Origin: Kriegella aquimaris
GTDB lineage: Bacteria > Bacteroidota > Bacteroidia > Flavobacteriales > Flavobacteriaceae
Direction of reading: 5' to 3'
Assembly: GCF_900103215.1 (NCBI RefSeq)
Contig: NZ_FNGV01000002.1
Coordinates: 248,001-312,000 of the forward strand
DNA: 64,000 nucleotides
Shown here: positions 1 to 9,137 of the stretch, one piece after another
How positions within the stretch are numbered: position 1 is the stretch's first letter
Layout of the letters: every line of letters starts with the position of its first letter
Translations under genes and position numbers: made by a program
The notes under the pieces: generated by a model
The model's database searches: none
The model's input: only the letters and a program-made list of their open reading frames with translations
What the model was told of the DNA's origin: nothing

Positions 1-1496
1 ACCTTGAATTTTCCGCTTCCATAAGTTTTTATTCCCTTTACCCCGGTAATTGTCGAGAATTCCTCTTGTTTGGTAATAATATTTTTTGCTCCCTTTTTCT
101 CAAAGTTTTTCAGTAGCTGTTCTATGGTTTTTTCATGATCAGGCTCAACGGGTTGGGCAAAGGTTGTTGATGTTGTGGCAATCGTAAGAAGGGTTGCATC
201 ATTTTGGTATATAAAAGTCTGCAACTCTTGAATATTTGCCTTTGCCTCTGGAGGAAGCTTGATATTCTGTCTAACCAGAACTTCAGGTGTTTCAAGATCT
301 ATAGGAGGGTACCCATAAGAACTCGAAACCCATTCCTTTTCCAAAAGTCGCTTCGAAGCATTTCCGGTAACCGTATCCCATACATACCCTGGACCATAAT
401 ACGCGGCTAAAGATACGATGGCAATTAGTATCGCTCCCACAGCGATGCCCGCTGTCAACACCCATTTTTTTCTTTGTTGCTTTCGAGCCAATTCTTCTAG
501 GTATTCTTCTTGTTCCATCAATTCTTCCTCGGTGGGCTCTGGAAGTGCATCGTGGGTCTTTATTACGATTTGTTCGATCGATTTCCTATCTTGTTCCGCC
601 ACTGTCGTGTCCGGTTTTGATTTGGCAAATTTTACCAAATCCGCGGTCTGCAAAATGCGTTTGAATTGATGAAGGGTGTCATGGTCAAGCTTCAGTTCCC
701 CCGCATCCTTCAACATTTCCAATTTGGTGATTAGTTCATCTGTTGTACTTTCCAATGCCGATACATGGGCATCCTCTTCAAGGTAAGAACGTACAATGGC
801 CGTAAGTTCGGTATAGTATTCTTTATATTCGTCTTGTATCAGGTATTTCGAATTTTCGAGCTTTTTCAGCTCCAAAAGCGCTCTGTCATAGGGTGGTAAC
901 AAAGCTTCTTTTTCCGCTTCGGTCAATGGTTTTTTCCGAAAAAAGAACCAATAAATAAGTCCGCCTAGCACAACCAACCCAATAAGAATGCCCAGTAGTA
1001 TTTTCCAGAATTGTGTGTTACTTTTTTGCACCTCCATCAATGGCTTGATATCGTACATTTTTTGTGCGAGCGTGTCGACGGGGATATTAGCTACCTCAAT
1101 TTCCAATGAGTCGGTGAAATAACCCTTACCATCAATTTCGATACGTTGGGCAGGTAATTTGTAAGAGCCTGAATCGAATTGGGTAAGCGCGTAAATTTTT
1201 TGAAGTGTATATCTGTCACTTTTTTTAGTTGTGTCGGTTGCAAAGGCCTCAACGGTTTCTAGGGGAGAGAAGGTTTGCCCTTCCGGAAAAATAACCTGCG
1301 CCGTAGAATCGGCCTCAACGGTCACCTTAAAATTTATTTGTTCCCCTATTTTAATGCTAGTCGTATCGACCTCAGAGCGTACGGATGGTATGTTTTGTGA
1401 AAAGCCTTGAAAAGCACAAATAAAAATCAGGCATGCGACCATACACCGCAAAACCTGCGATTTATAATAATTTTGTATTACCTTTTCGTTTTTCAT
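1..1496 (-). CDS. Bat-operon membrane protein with BatD-like N-terminal region (partial, C-terminus beyond window)
   Basis: Reading frame is open on the minus strand from an ATG at 1496 to the left window edge, so at least 498 codons are present and the stop is missing. The N-terminus has a signal peptide (hydrophobic run ending in GFSQN) followed by a beta-rich periplasmic region of about 130 residues resembling the BatD/oxygen-tolerance domain. A first transmembrane helix follows (WKILLGILIGLVVLGGLIYW), then a charged, coiled cytoplasmic region, then a second helix (starting VLTAGIAVGAIL) and a second soluble domain. It begins 5 bp after the DUF58 gene stop, so the two are surely co-transcribed downstream of moxR. 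In Bacteroidota this position normally holds a membrane component of the Bat (aerotolerance) cluster; the precise family name is uncertain. Seen: frame, helices, spacing. Inferred: membrane assembly partner for MoxR/VWA proteins. Confidence 0.7.
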   Translation of the reverse strand, partial: MKNEKVIQNYYKSQVLRCMVACLIFICAFQGFSQNIPSVRSEVDTTSIKIGEQINFKVTVEADSTAQVIFPEGQTFSPLETVEAFATDTTKKSDRYTLQKIYALTQFDSGSYKLPAQRIEIDGKGYFTDSLEIEVANIPVDTLAQKMYDIKPLMEVQKSNTQFWKILLGILIGLVVLGGLIYWFFFRKKPLTEAEKEALLPPYDRALLELKKLENSKYLIQDEYKEYYTELTAIVRSYLEEDAHVSALESTTDELITKLEMLKDAGELKLDHDTLHQFKRILQTADLVKFAKSKPDTTVAEQDRKSIEQIVIKTHDALPEPTEEELMEQEEYLEELARKQQRKKWVLTAGIAVGAILIAIVSLAAYYGPGYVWDTVTGNASKRLLEKEWVSSSYGYPPIDLETPEVLVRQNIKLPPEAKANIQELQTFIYQNDATLLTIATTSTTFAQPVEPDHEKTIEQLLKNFEKKGAKNIITKQEEFSTITGVKGIKTYGSGKFK

Positions 1497-1501
1497 TGAA
1501 A

Positions 1502-2368
1502 TCAGCCTCTTCGCTTAAAATAACCCAACAATTTTTTTACATAACTTTCATCGACCCTGCAACTTAATACGCCGCAACCCGATTTGGTAAAACTATTCTT
1601 AAAATATTCGACGCGTTCTTCTTGGTAACTCGCATATGCCCTACGCACCCTTTTCGATTGGGTGTTGACCAATTGAACGGTGCCGGTCTCTGCATCTTCC
1701 ATTTGTACCATGCCTAAATTGGGTATCTGCTCTTCACGTTCGTCGTAAACGCGTATTCCCGTAACATCGTGTTTGTTTCCGATTATCTTTAACGTGCGCT
1801 CATAATCTTCGGCAATAAAGTCGGATAGTACAAAAACGATAGCCTTCTTTTTCATTACGTTGGTCAGGTACTTTAAAGCCCCGGCAACATCTGTCTTATT
1901 ACTTTTTGGTCTAAACTCAAGCAGTTCACGAATGATTCGAAGCACATGGCTCTTTCCTTTTTTGGGAGGAATAAAAAGCTCGATTTCATCGGAAAAAAGA
2001 ATCAACCCGGCTTTGTCATTGTTCTGCAACGCTGAAAATGCAAGTGTGGCCGATATTTCAGTGATGATTTCTTTTTTAAATTGATTGGTAGTACCAAAAT
2101 ATTCTGAACCACTGACATCGACCATCAACATCATCGTAAGTTCCCGCTCTTCTTCAAAAACCTTTACATAAGGTTCATTATAGCGGGCGGTGACGTTCCA
2201 ATCGATGCTCCGTACGTCGTCTCCGAACTGATATTGTCGCACTTCGCTGAATGTCATACCACGTCCTTTGAAGGTAGAGTGGTACTCTCCTCCAAAAATG
2301 TGATCGGAAAGACGTCGCGTCTTTATTTCGATCTTTCGAACTTTTTTAAGTAATTCTTTGGTATCCAT
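1502..2368 (-). CDS. DUF58 domain protein (VWA-like), Bat-type operon
   Basis: A 288-residue DUF58 protein. The family signature is visible: the GRGMTFSEVRQYQFGDDVR segment near residues 38-56 followed by IDWNVTARYNEPYVKVFEEE, then a VWA-type metal-site motif DVSGS and the downstream beta/alpha core. The start is placed at the ATG at 2368 (MDTKELLKKVRKIEIKTRR), the usual flavobacterial N-terminus; an upstream in-frame ATG at 2392 would add eight unconserved residues. DUF58 proteins are generally encoded next to MoxR AAA+ ATPases and are thought to act as substrate-side adaptors of these chaperone-like ATPases. Here moxR lies 90 bp upstream and the BatD-like gene 5 bp downstream on the same strand. 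Function in the cell (oxygen or envelope stress tolerance) is inferred from Bacteroides Bat operons, not shown here. Confidence 0.9.
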   Translation of the reverse strand: MDTKELLKKVRKIEIKTRRLSDHIFGGEYHSTFKGRGMTFSEVRQYQFGDDVRSIDWNVTARYNEPYVKVFEEERELTMMLMVDVSGSEYFGTTNQFKKEIITEISATLAFSALQNNDKAGLILFSDEIELFIPPKKGKSHVLRIIRELLEFRPKSNKTDVAGALKYLTNVMKKKAIVFVLSDFIAEDYERTLKIIGNKHDVTGIRVYDEREEQIPNLGMVQMEDAETGTVQLVNTQSKRVRRAYASYQEERVEYFKNSFTKSGCGVLSCRVDESYVKKLLGYFKRRG

Positions 2369-2458
2369 TTCTCGGTAAACAGTTTTCGGCAAGCGAGCTC
2401 AAGTCGCTACCAATTAAAGAATTTCAATGGCGACTGCAACTGCTAACTGCCCACTCTT

Positions 2459-3460
2459 CTAAGGTACTTCGATCTCGTTAACGATCTTGTTGATGATTTC
2501 TTCTGAAGTGACGTTTTCCGCTTCGGCCTCGTAAGTTATTCCAATACGATGTCTAAGCACATCATGTACTACCGCCCTGACATCTTCCGGCACTACATAG
2601 CCGCGACGTTTAATGAAAGCAAAACATTTAGCCGCATTACCCAGATTTATACTACCTCTGGGAGAAGCCCCGAAGCTTATCAAGGGTTTCAAGCTTTCCA
2701 AATTATATTTTTCAGGATAACGTGTCGCGAAGACAAGATCCAATATATATTTTTCTATTTTTTCGTCCATATAGACCTCCCGAACAGCCTTTTGTGCACT
2801 CAAAATCTGATCTATAGAAACGACGGGCTTGACCTCTTCGTAGGTTGATAATAAATTTTGACGCATTATCAACTGTTCTTCGTTCATTTTTGGATAGTCA
2901 ATCACCGTTTTCAACATAAAACGGTCAACTTGTGCCTCAGGAAGCGGATAGGTGCCTTCTTGTTCGACAGGGTTTTGGGTGGCCATCACCAAAAAAGGTT
3001 TGTCCAAAATAAAGGTTTCATCACCAATGGTTACCTGTTTTTCCTGCATGGCTTCCAATAAGGCGGATTGAACCTTTGCGGGAGCACGGTTGATTTCATC
3101 GGCTAAAACGAAATTGGCGAAAATCGGACCTTTCTTAATTGAAAAATCATTCAATTTCATGTTGTAGATCATGGTACCTACAACATCGGCCGGTAAAAGG
3201 TCTGGGGTAAATTGTATTCTACTAAAGCTTCCCTTTACGGCTTTAGATAGCGTATTTATCGCCAAGGTTTTAGCAAGACCGGGTACTCCTTCCAATAGAA
3301 TATGGCCTTGGCCCAACAGACCGATAAGTAGCCTTTCGACCATATGTTTCTGACCAACTATGACCTTGTTCATTTCGAAGGTAAGCAAATCTATAAAAGC
3401 ACTTTCGTTGGCGATTTTCTCGTTCACCGCACTAATATCCACAGTAGTATTTTCCTCCAT
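2459..3460 (-). CDS. moxR: MoxR family AAA+ ATPase
   Basis: Full-length 333-residue MoxR ATPase. Walker A is the MoxR-type GVPGLAKT at residues 58-65, Walker B is LADEINRAP with D121/E122, and the sensor-1 region MATQNPVEQEGTYPLPEAQ follows at about 158-176; the C-terminal lid domain carries the SFGASPRGS sensor-2 segment. Members are hexameric ATP-driven remodelling factors that work with VWA-domain partners. It is first in a minus-strand operon with a DUF58 protein and a BatD-like membrane protein, which is the standard Bat cluster order in Bacteroidota. No convincing -7 box was found in the 500 bp upstream. Identity is secure; the client is unknown. Confidence 0.95.
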   Translation of the reverse strand: MEENTTVDISAVNEKIANESAFIDLLTFEMNKVIVGQKHMVERLLIGLLGQGHILLEGVPGLAKTLAINTLSKAVKGSFSRIQFTPDLLPADVVGTMIYNMKLNDFSIKKGPIFANFVLADEINRAPAKVQSALLEAMQEKQVTIGDETFILDKPFLVMATQNPVEQEGTYPLPEAQVDRFMLKTVIDYPKMNEEQLIMRQNLLSTYEEVKPVVSIDQILSAQKAVREVYMDEKIEKYILDLVFATRYPEKYNLESLKPLISFGASPRGSINLGNAAKCFAFIKRRGYVVPEDVRAVVHDVLRHRIGITYEAEAENVTSEEIINKIVNEIEVP

Positions 3461-3964
3461 ATATTTTTATAAATTTTGGTGTTGATCGGTATAATGGTTA
3501 ATAGGGGTGCAAATTGAAAATTTATTCATTGAGTAGCTGTTAACGATTGGTTAAAAAATGGCACAACCCCTTATTTTTATGAAGTTTTTAAGGGATTTCT
3601 TTTTAATTTCACACACCTATGGAAAACTTTAACTCTTTTTCTAAGATTATGGCATGATTCACGGCTTGAGACATCTGTAGAAAAGAATTGTCTAAAACTG
3701 AAATAATACCCTTGGGGCACCATTGATTGAAAGAGGCAATCGCCAAGTTTGTCATAACGATATTTAAGTTGAACATATCCAGAAAAGCCGTTTATGGATT
3801 TTTTAAAAAGGCTATTTATAGAAGGAGTTTTTTTAGTCAAAAATTATCTTGTATTGGAATTTGCGTTTAATGTGCCGATTTGGAGTTTTAAAAGTAGTCT
3901 TTTTTAACGGATTTAATCTTAGACCAGAATGTTCTGGGATTTCAAATTATTTAAAAGAATGTTT
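3461..3964. other. Intergenic region between divergent moxR and SDR genes
   Basis: About 500 bp with low GC and no credible gene. It must hold promoters for both moxR (minus) and the SDR gene (plus), but I find no clear TAnnTTTG box for either. A weak hairpin with 6-bp arms (CCCTTA at 3568-3573, TAAGGG at 3589-3594) is present. An 87-codon minus-strand frame at 3577-3840 has no recognisable features. Confidence 0.5.
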
Positions 3965-4720
3965 ATGAGTAAAACCGTACTTATTACCGGCGCTACTAGT
4001 GGAATTGGTAAAGCCACCGCCGAACTTTTTGCAACGAAAAAATTTAATCTTATTTTATGTGGTAGACGTCAAGATCGGCTTGATGAACTAAGTAAAGCCC
4101 TCGGTAAGCAAACGAAGGTTCTTACCTTGAATTTTGATGCGCGAGATAGAAATTCCGTAATCAAATCGATAAATTCACTACCTGAAGATTTTTCGACCAT
4201 TGATATTTTAATTAACAATGCCGGTAATGCCCATGGGCTGGATCCAATTGAGAGTGGAAGCATTGACGATTGGGATGCCATGATCGATATTAATGTAAAA
4301 GGGCTGCTCTATGTTTCCAAGGCAGTGATTCCGAAAATGATTGAAAAGAAATCGGGACATATTATAAATATTGGGTCGACGGCAGGGAAAGAGGTTTACC
4401 CCAAAGGAAACGTATACTGTGCTAGCAAACATGCCGTTGATGCCCTGACGAAGGGTATGCGAATAGATTTGAACCAATATGGCATTCGTGTAGGGGCAGT
4501 AAACCCTGGGGCGGTCGAAACCGAATTCAGTAACGTGCGATTCAAAGGAGACGATGAAAAGGCGGCCGATGTTTACAAAGGGTTTCAGCCTCTTGTTGCT
4601 GAAGATATTGCAGAAACGTTGCTCTTTGTAGTCACACGACCCCCACATGTGAACATTGCAGATCTGATAGTAACACCAACGGCACAAGCATCTGCCACTA
4701 TTTGGAAGAAAGACCAATGA
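3965..4720 (+). CDS. SDR family NADP-dependent oxidoreductase (YdfG-like)
   Basis: A 251-residue classical short-chain dehydrogenase. Counting from the ATG at 3965: cofactor motif TGATSGIG at 8-15, an RR pair at 34-35 that favours NADP(H), NNAG at 84-87, and the catalytic set Ser138, Tyr151 and Lys155 (YCASK). The nearest named group is YdfG/3-hydroxy acid dehydrogenase, which oxidises L-serine, L-allo-threonine and 3-hydroxypropionate in E. coli; the substrate here is not proven. The start at 3965 gives MSKTVLITGA, the typical beginning; frames upstream (ATG at 3959 or 3929) add non-conserved residues. It overlaps the next gene by ATGA, so the two are translationally coupled. Confidence 0.9.
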   Translation: MSKTVLITGATSGIGKATAELFATKKFNLILCGRRQDRLDELSKALGKQTKVLTLNFDARDRNSVIKSINSLPEDFSTIDILINNAGNAHGLDPIESGSIDDWDAMIDINVKGLLYVSKAVIPKMIEKKSGHIINIGSTAGKEVYPKGNVYCASKHAVDALTKGMRIDLNQYGIRVGAVNPGAVETEFSNVRFKGDDEKAADVYKGFQPLVAEDIAETLLFVVTRPPHVNIADLIVTPTAQASATIWKKDQ

Positions 4721-5853
4721 TTAACAAACGGCTATTGGTAAAGAACTTGCTCGCCCATAATGACGAGAATAGTTTTTACGACAAGAAACGCTTTATTGAT
4801 ATTGGCCAAAAGGAGGGAAAAGGAAAATTTCTTAAACACGTTTGTGCCTTGGCCAACAGCAACCCTAAAAACAACTCGTTTATTGTCATTGGGGTAGAAG
4901 ATGAAGACAACAAAATTGTCGGAGTTGATTTTTTTGATGATAGCAAGATTCAGAATTTGGTCAATGCCTATTTAGATAATCCTCCGTTGATATCATATGA
5001 GAACATTCCGTTTCCCCATTTGCCCGAAGGCAAAGTTGTTGGGCTGGTTACCATTAGGTCCAATGGAAAGGTTTGTGCGCTTCGAAAAAATATCTGGAAA
5101 TATTATGGGGGGGCTGTTTTCTTTCGTGAAGGAAGTATCAGCATGCCAAAGGCATATGGCATTGAACTAAAAAATATCAATGCCGATGTCGTGGCTACAA
5201 TTGAACAGCATGCACGTAATAATATAGAACTCACCTTAGATGGAGTTATTGATTTTATCAATAACCGCCATAAAGACCTTGAAAGTAGTTATAAGGTTTT
5301 TAAGGAACAATTTGTTGTCTGTTGGGCCGGAAACCGAAAGAAGGTAAAAGACAACGTTTATTATTCTAGGGTCGATATTGAACTGATCAACGAACAGGTA
5401 AAATTGTTTTATTCAACCTTGGATGAAATCACTATTACTTATGATGAACAGTCTTTTTCTACGATGGAGTATGTACAACTTGGGCTTGGTAAAAATCAGG
5501 CTTACTACCCTTTGGAAAAAATGGTGCTTACTTTTGACGATAATGGTACATATCAAATACAGAGTGATTTAATTTTCGAACCTCCTCAATTCGATAAGAA
5601 AACGTTGCACCATATCTACAATGTCAACAACACCTTACTTCATAAAGTAAAAAATAAAATGGAAGTTAAGCCGTCGGAAAGAGAAGATCTTAAGAACCTT
5701 CCCGACACCTATCTGATTTGTTATCTAAATGGATTTGAAGAGGCAATAGATCAAATGGAAATTGCAAGGCCATTACTCAAGCAATATGATGACAAAATCT
5801 ATGCTTCATTGAAAGAGGCATTACGGATTTTAAGAAAAGTGAGATATAATTAA
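4717..5853 (+). CDS. AlbA_2/Schlafen-type domain protein
   Basis: A 378-residue protein starting at ATG 4717, which overlaps the SDR stop codon (ATGA), indicating translational coupling. The N-terminal 140 residues match the AlbA_2 (divergent Alba, Schlafen-like, often called RecG-like ATP-binding) pattern: a short helical lead, GKGKFLKHVCALANSN, then NSFIVIGVEDEDNKIVGVDF and later GGAVFFREGS. Such domains bind nucleic acid or nucleotide; function in this subgroup is unknown. The remainder (about 150-378) is mixed alpha/beta with charged C-terminal helices and no motif that I recognise. No transmembrane segment. An in-frame TTG at 4702 is a possible but less attractive start. Confidence 0.75.
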   Translation: MINKRLLVKNLLAHNDENSFYDKKRFIDIGQKEGKGKFLKHVCALANSNPKNNSFIVIGVEDEDNKIVGVDFFDDSKIQNLVNAYLDNPPLISYENIPFPHLPEGKVVGLVTIRSNGKVCALRKNIWKYYGGAVFFREGSISMPKAYGIELKNINADVVATIEQHARNNIELTLDGVIDFINNRHKDLESSYKVFKEQFVVCWAGNRKKVKDNVYYSRVDIELINEQVKLFYSTLDEITITYDEQSFSTMEYVQLGLGKNQAYYPLEKMVLTFDDNGTYQIQSDLIFEPPQFDKKTLHHIYNVNNTLLHKVKNKMEVKPSEREDLKNLPDTYLICYLNGFEEAIDQMEIARPLLKQYDDKIYASLKEALRILRKVRYN

Positions 5854-6001
5854 AGACGTAGCAGCCGTACGATAAAAATAATTTTTTTGATTTGTTTTTT
5901 TATCAAATTATGAGCTTTCCATTCTTAGAAATAGGTAGTCATCCTCTTTGCGCACTTTAAAGAAATGCCTATCTTTTTGAAAAATTTAAAACAGCAGTAA
6001 G

Positions 6002-7138
6002 ATGGACATATTCAACGAGATCAAAAAGAAACTCAGTCACGAATTTATAGACATTATCGAGTGGTTGGACAATACCAATGACACGATTGTACATCGGTTT
6101 GAACGCTATCAGAATGAAATTAAGAACAATGCGCAACTAATTGTTCGAGAAGGTCAGACCGCTGTTTTCATAAATGAAGGACAACTGGCCGATATTTTCA
6201 AGCCGGGCACCTATACCTTGAATACTAAAAACTTACCGGTTTTAACGACCTTAAAAGGTTGGAAGTATGGTTTTGACAGTCCGTTTAAGGCGGAAGTCTA
6301 TTTTGTAAATACGCACCTTTTTACTGATGAGAAATGGGGAACCAAAAACCCGATTATGCTTAGTGATGAAAGGTTTGGCCTAGTCGAAATACGAGCCTTT
6401 GGCACCTACAGTTTCAGGATAAATGATCCAGGCAAATTTGTTGTCGATGTGGTGGGCACAGACGGAAATTTTACCAATTTCGAGATAAATGAACATTTAA
6501 AGAGTCTGGTCGTCACCCGTTTTACCGATACGGTCGGTGAGGCGAATCTGCCCATTGAACTATATGCGGCAAATACGAGCGAACTATCGGAAACGTGTCG
6601 TGAAGTAATGCAACCCGAATTTGGGCGTGTGGGTATAGAATTGGAAAAATTCTATATTGAAAACGTCTCCATGCCCGAGGAACTTAAAAAAGAAATTTTT
6701 GAGTATAGCCGATTAGATAAACTTGATATGACCAAGCTTGCCCAGTTCAAGGCCGCGAAGGCAATGGAAGCGGCTGCCAAAAATGAAGGTGGTACCGCAG
6801 GTGCAGGTATGGGTATGGGCATGGGTTTTGTACTTGCGCAACAAATGGGAAATATGATGAACCCGCAAGCAGCACAACAACCCTTTGGTGGACAGCAGCC
6901 GCAAGCGATTGCCCCACCGCAGGTACCCACACAAGTCATGTACTTTTATGCTACTTCAGGCCAACAGATGGGTCCGGTCTCTTTTGAAAAGCTAAAGGAA
7001 CTTTTTGCCGCAAGAACGATAAATAGAGATTCTTTGGTTTGGAAACAGGGCATGGCCAATTGGACAGCCTTAAAAGAGGTAGAAGAACTTAAATCGTTTT
7101 TAGGAGGGAATACCCCACCCCCGCTACCAACAGCATAG
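6002..7138 (+). CDS. SPFH domain protein with C-terminal GYF_2 domain (YdjI-like)
   Basis: A 378-residue cytoplasmic protein. Residues 1-230 are a YdjI-type SPFH (virion-core-protein-like) domain, recognisable from REGQTAVFINEGQL, the FKPGTYTL turn and the MPEELKKEIFEYSRLDKLDM end. A flexible Gly/Met/Gln-rich linker follows (around 250-310). The last 70 residues are a GYF_2 module (FYATSGQQMGPVSFEKLKEL, then LVWKQGMANWTALKEVEEL), which usually binds proline-rich peptides or serves as an adaptor. In Bacillus subtilis YdjI works with the membrane protein YdjG/YdjH and PspA in cell-envelope stress. The next gene is a zinc-ribbon membrane protein of YdjG type, supporting the same module here; no pspA is present nearby. 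Preceded by a 148-bp gap; no clear -7 box. Confidence 0.85.
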   Translation: MDIFNEIKKKLSHEFIDIIEWLDNTNDTIVHRFERYQNEIKNNAQLIVREGQTAVFINEGQLADIFKPGTYTLNTKNLPVLTTLKGWKYGFDSPFKAEVYFVNTHLFTDEKWGTKNPIMLSDERFGLVEIRAFGTYSFRINDPGKFVVDVVGTDGNFTNFEINEHLKSLVVTRFTDTVGEANLPIELYAANTSELSETCREVMQPEFGRVGIELEKFYIENVSMPEELKKEIFEYSRLDKLDMTKLAQFKAAKAMEAAAKNEGGTAGAGMGMGMGFVLAQQMGNMMNPQAAQQPFGGQQPQAIAPPQVPTQVMYFYATSGQQMGPVSFEKLKELFAARTINRDSLVWKQGMANWTALKEVEELKSFLGGNTPPPLPTA

Positions 7139-7264
7139 CATTTCGTTCGAAACGGATGCAGTGAAGGAGACGAATCCTTTTAATCGATACTATAGATAAG
7201 CAATATGTCCGAACTATTTACTTCAAAAAATCCCCATTATTCTTGGGAATGATAGGTGTTGTTC

Positions 7265-8347
7265 ATGGAAGAAACGAAAAAATCGGAAAGCAAAAAGTCG
7301 TGCGCCAATTGTGGTGCAGAAATGAAATTCAAACCCGGCTCAAATCAGATAAAATGTGAATATTGCGGTTATGAGGAGTTTATAGAACAGGCCAAAAGCA
7401 GTTTTGAAGAACTAGAATTAGAGCACTATTTAAAGGTTGTGGGCGAGAATGCGTTTACTCAGACCATCGACTTGCTCAACTGTAAGAATTGTGGAGCCAA
7501 TCAGCATGTTGAGGAAAATTACAAGTCATTGAATTGTGTGTATTGTGGTGAGCCTTTGATTCGGGAAGATGTTGAAAAGGAAGGCTGGATTTTACCCGGG
7601 GCTGTTCTCCCCTTTCAATTGGACAAAAAAAAGGCCCTTGGTATTTTCAAAAATTGGGTAAAAGGTATTTGGTTCGCCCCCAACAATTTAAAAAAGGCAT
7701 CCATCGATGCTGAAGGGCTTCACGGACTCTATGTGCCTTATTGGACATTCGACTCCAATCTGTATGCCTCATATCAAGGGGAACGCGGCGATTATTATTA
7801 TGAGACACAACGAGTCAGAACAAAAAATGGAACCCAGACACGACAGGTACGAAAAACAAGGTGGTCACGTGCATCAGGCACCGTAAACGGTTTTATTGAT
7901 GATATATTAATCAATGCTTCTCAAAAGAAACGAAGAGACCTTCCTTCTAAGATCGCTTTTTGGAACGTTAAGGAACTTGTGCCCTTTGACTCGAATTACC
8001 TATCAGGTTTTGTCACGGAAAAATATACGGTCTCATTAAAAGAGGGGCATCATCAATCGTTTCAGGAAGCAAAGAAGATTGCATACCAATGGATCCGCAG
8101 AGATATTGGGGGAGATACCCAAAGAATCCATCATGCTGATATCAAGTTGAACGATGAAACGTTCAAGCATATTTTGCTCCCCGTTTATATCAGCTCATAT
8201 CGCTATAATGGTAAAGAGTATCAGTTCTATATCAATGGTCAAACCGGCACGTTAAGTGGAACAAGACCCTACTCTTTTTGGAAAATTTTCTTTTTGGTTC
8301 TCTTTATTCTTGTAATAGCCGCTATAATTGCGATTTTTGCACAATGA
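7265..8347 (+). CDS. Double zinc-ribbon protein with C-terminal membrane anchor (YdjG-like)
   Basis: A 360-residue protein. Two TFIIB-like zinc ribbons stand at the N-terminus: CANCGAEM...CEYCG and CKNCGANQ...CVYCGEPL, eight Cys in four CxxC pairs. The middle part contains a conserved YVPYWTFDS segment and a basic stretch, and the protein ends with one transmembrane helix (IFFLVLFILVIAAIIAIFA). This is the architecture of B. subtilis YdjG, which with YdjH recruits the SPFH protein YdjI and PspA to the membrane. The start is placed at ATG 7265; GTG at 7256 is also possible. It sits 126 bp after the SPFH-GYF gene and overlaps the phosphatase gene by ATGA. Role as membrane anchor of the SPFH protein is an inference from that system. 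Confidence 0.8.
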   Translation: MEETKKSESKKSCANCGAEMKFKPGSNQIKCEYCGYEEFIEQAKSSFEELELEHYLKVVGENAFTQTIDLLNCKNCGANQHVEENYKSLNCVYCGEPLIREDVEKEGWILPGAVLPFQLDKKKALGIFKNWVKGIWFAPNNLKKASIDAEGLHGLYVPYWTFDSNLYASYQGERGDYYYETQRVRTKNGTQTRQVRKTRWSRASGTVNGFIDDILINASQKKRRDLPSKIAFWNVKELVPFDSNYLSGFVTEKYTVSLKEGHHQSFQEAKKIAYQWIRRDIGGDTQRIHHADIKLNDETFKHILLPVYISSYRYNGKEYQFYINGQTGTLSGTRPYSFWKIFFLVLFILVIAAIIAIFAQ

Positions 8348-9075
8348 GTTCAAGAATATTAGCTATAGGAGATATACACTCGGGACTAAACGCCTTGAAG
8401 CAGTTGCTTCAAAAAGCCGAGGTTACAACAAAAGACAAGCTTATTTTTTTAGGGGATTATGTTGACGGATGGAGTCAAGCGGTTGAGACTGTTGACTTTT
8501 TGCTCAATCTTAAAACTACCCATAACTGTGTTTTTTTAAGGGGAAACCATGATGAACTATGTTACGATTGGCTTCGTGATGGTGAAGACAATCCGCTTTG
8601 GTTACAACATGGGGGTAGGGCTACAATGGCTTCTTATGAGCAAGCAAGTAAAAAAACTATTGAGGCACATATGTACTTCTATGAGAATCTGGAAAATTAT
8701 TATCTAGATTCCGAGAATAGACTTTTCTTACATGCGGGCTTTACCAATCTCAAAGGTATTGACCACGAATACTTTAAAAAAACCTTTTACTGGGATCGAA
8801 CACTTTGGGAATTGGCACGCTCCTTAAACCCTGCGCTGTCAAAAACCGATGCGTACTATCCACAACGTTTACGGAATTATGAAGAGATTTATATAGGTCA
8901 TACCCCAATTTCAAAAACGGGCCTGGCTGTACCTGAAAGAGCGGCAAATGTATGGAATATTGATACCGGTGCAGCCTTTAAGGGACCGCTTTCCATGATT
9001 GATGTAATTACTAAGGAGGTATATCAAAGCAATCCCGTATATACATTTTATCCGCAAGAAAATGGCAGAAATTAA
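8344..9075 (+). CDS. PPP-family metallophosphatase (ApaH/PrpE-like)
   Basis: A 243-residue metallophosphoesterase. The signature metal-binding motifs of the PPP family are present: GDIHSG with D10 and H12, GDYVDGW with D38 and D41, RGNHDE with N68-H69, later LHAGF and IGHTPIS with the remaining His ligands. PPP relatives in bacteria are serine/threonine protein phosphatases or symmetrical Ap4A hydrolases; the sequence does not decide between them. The ATG at 8344 overlaps the stop of the zinc-ribbon gene (ATGA), so its production is coupled to that gene, which suggests a functional link with the SPFH/zinc-ribbon pair. Longer readings starting upstream only reuse the other frame of the transmembrane helix and are rejected. 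Confidence 0.9.
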   Translation: MSSRILAIGDIHSGLNALKQLLQKAEVTTKDKLIFLGDYVDGWSQAVETVDFLLNLKTTHNCVFLRGNHDELCYDWLRDGEDNPLWLQHGGRATMASYEQASKKTIEAHMYFYENLENYYLDSENRLFLHAGFTNLKGIDHEYFKKTFYWDRTLWELARSLNPALSKTDAYYPQRLRNYEEIYIGHTPISKTGLAVPERAANVWNIDTGAAFKGPLSMIDVITKEVYQSNPVYTFYPQENGRN

Positions 9076-9137
9076 AAATTGCTGTTATTTTAAATGATTT
9101 TACTATATTATTGACGAAATTTGTAAAAAAGCATAGA

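Noticed and set aside
3577-3840. 87-codon minus-strand ORF between moxR and the SDR gene
   Set aside because: No recognisable family, signal or helix pattern; composition looks like untranslated AT-rich DNA.
4208-4717. 169-codon minus-strand ORF antisense to the SDR gene
   Set aside because: Antisense shadow of a well-defined SDR with all catalytic residues; no domain on the reverse strand.
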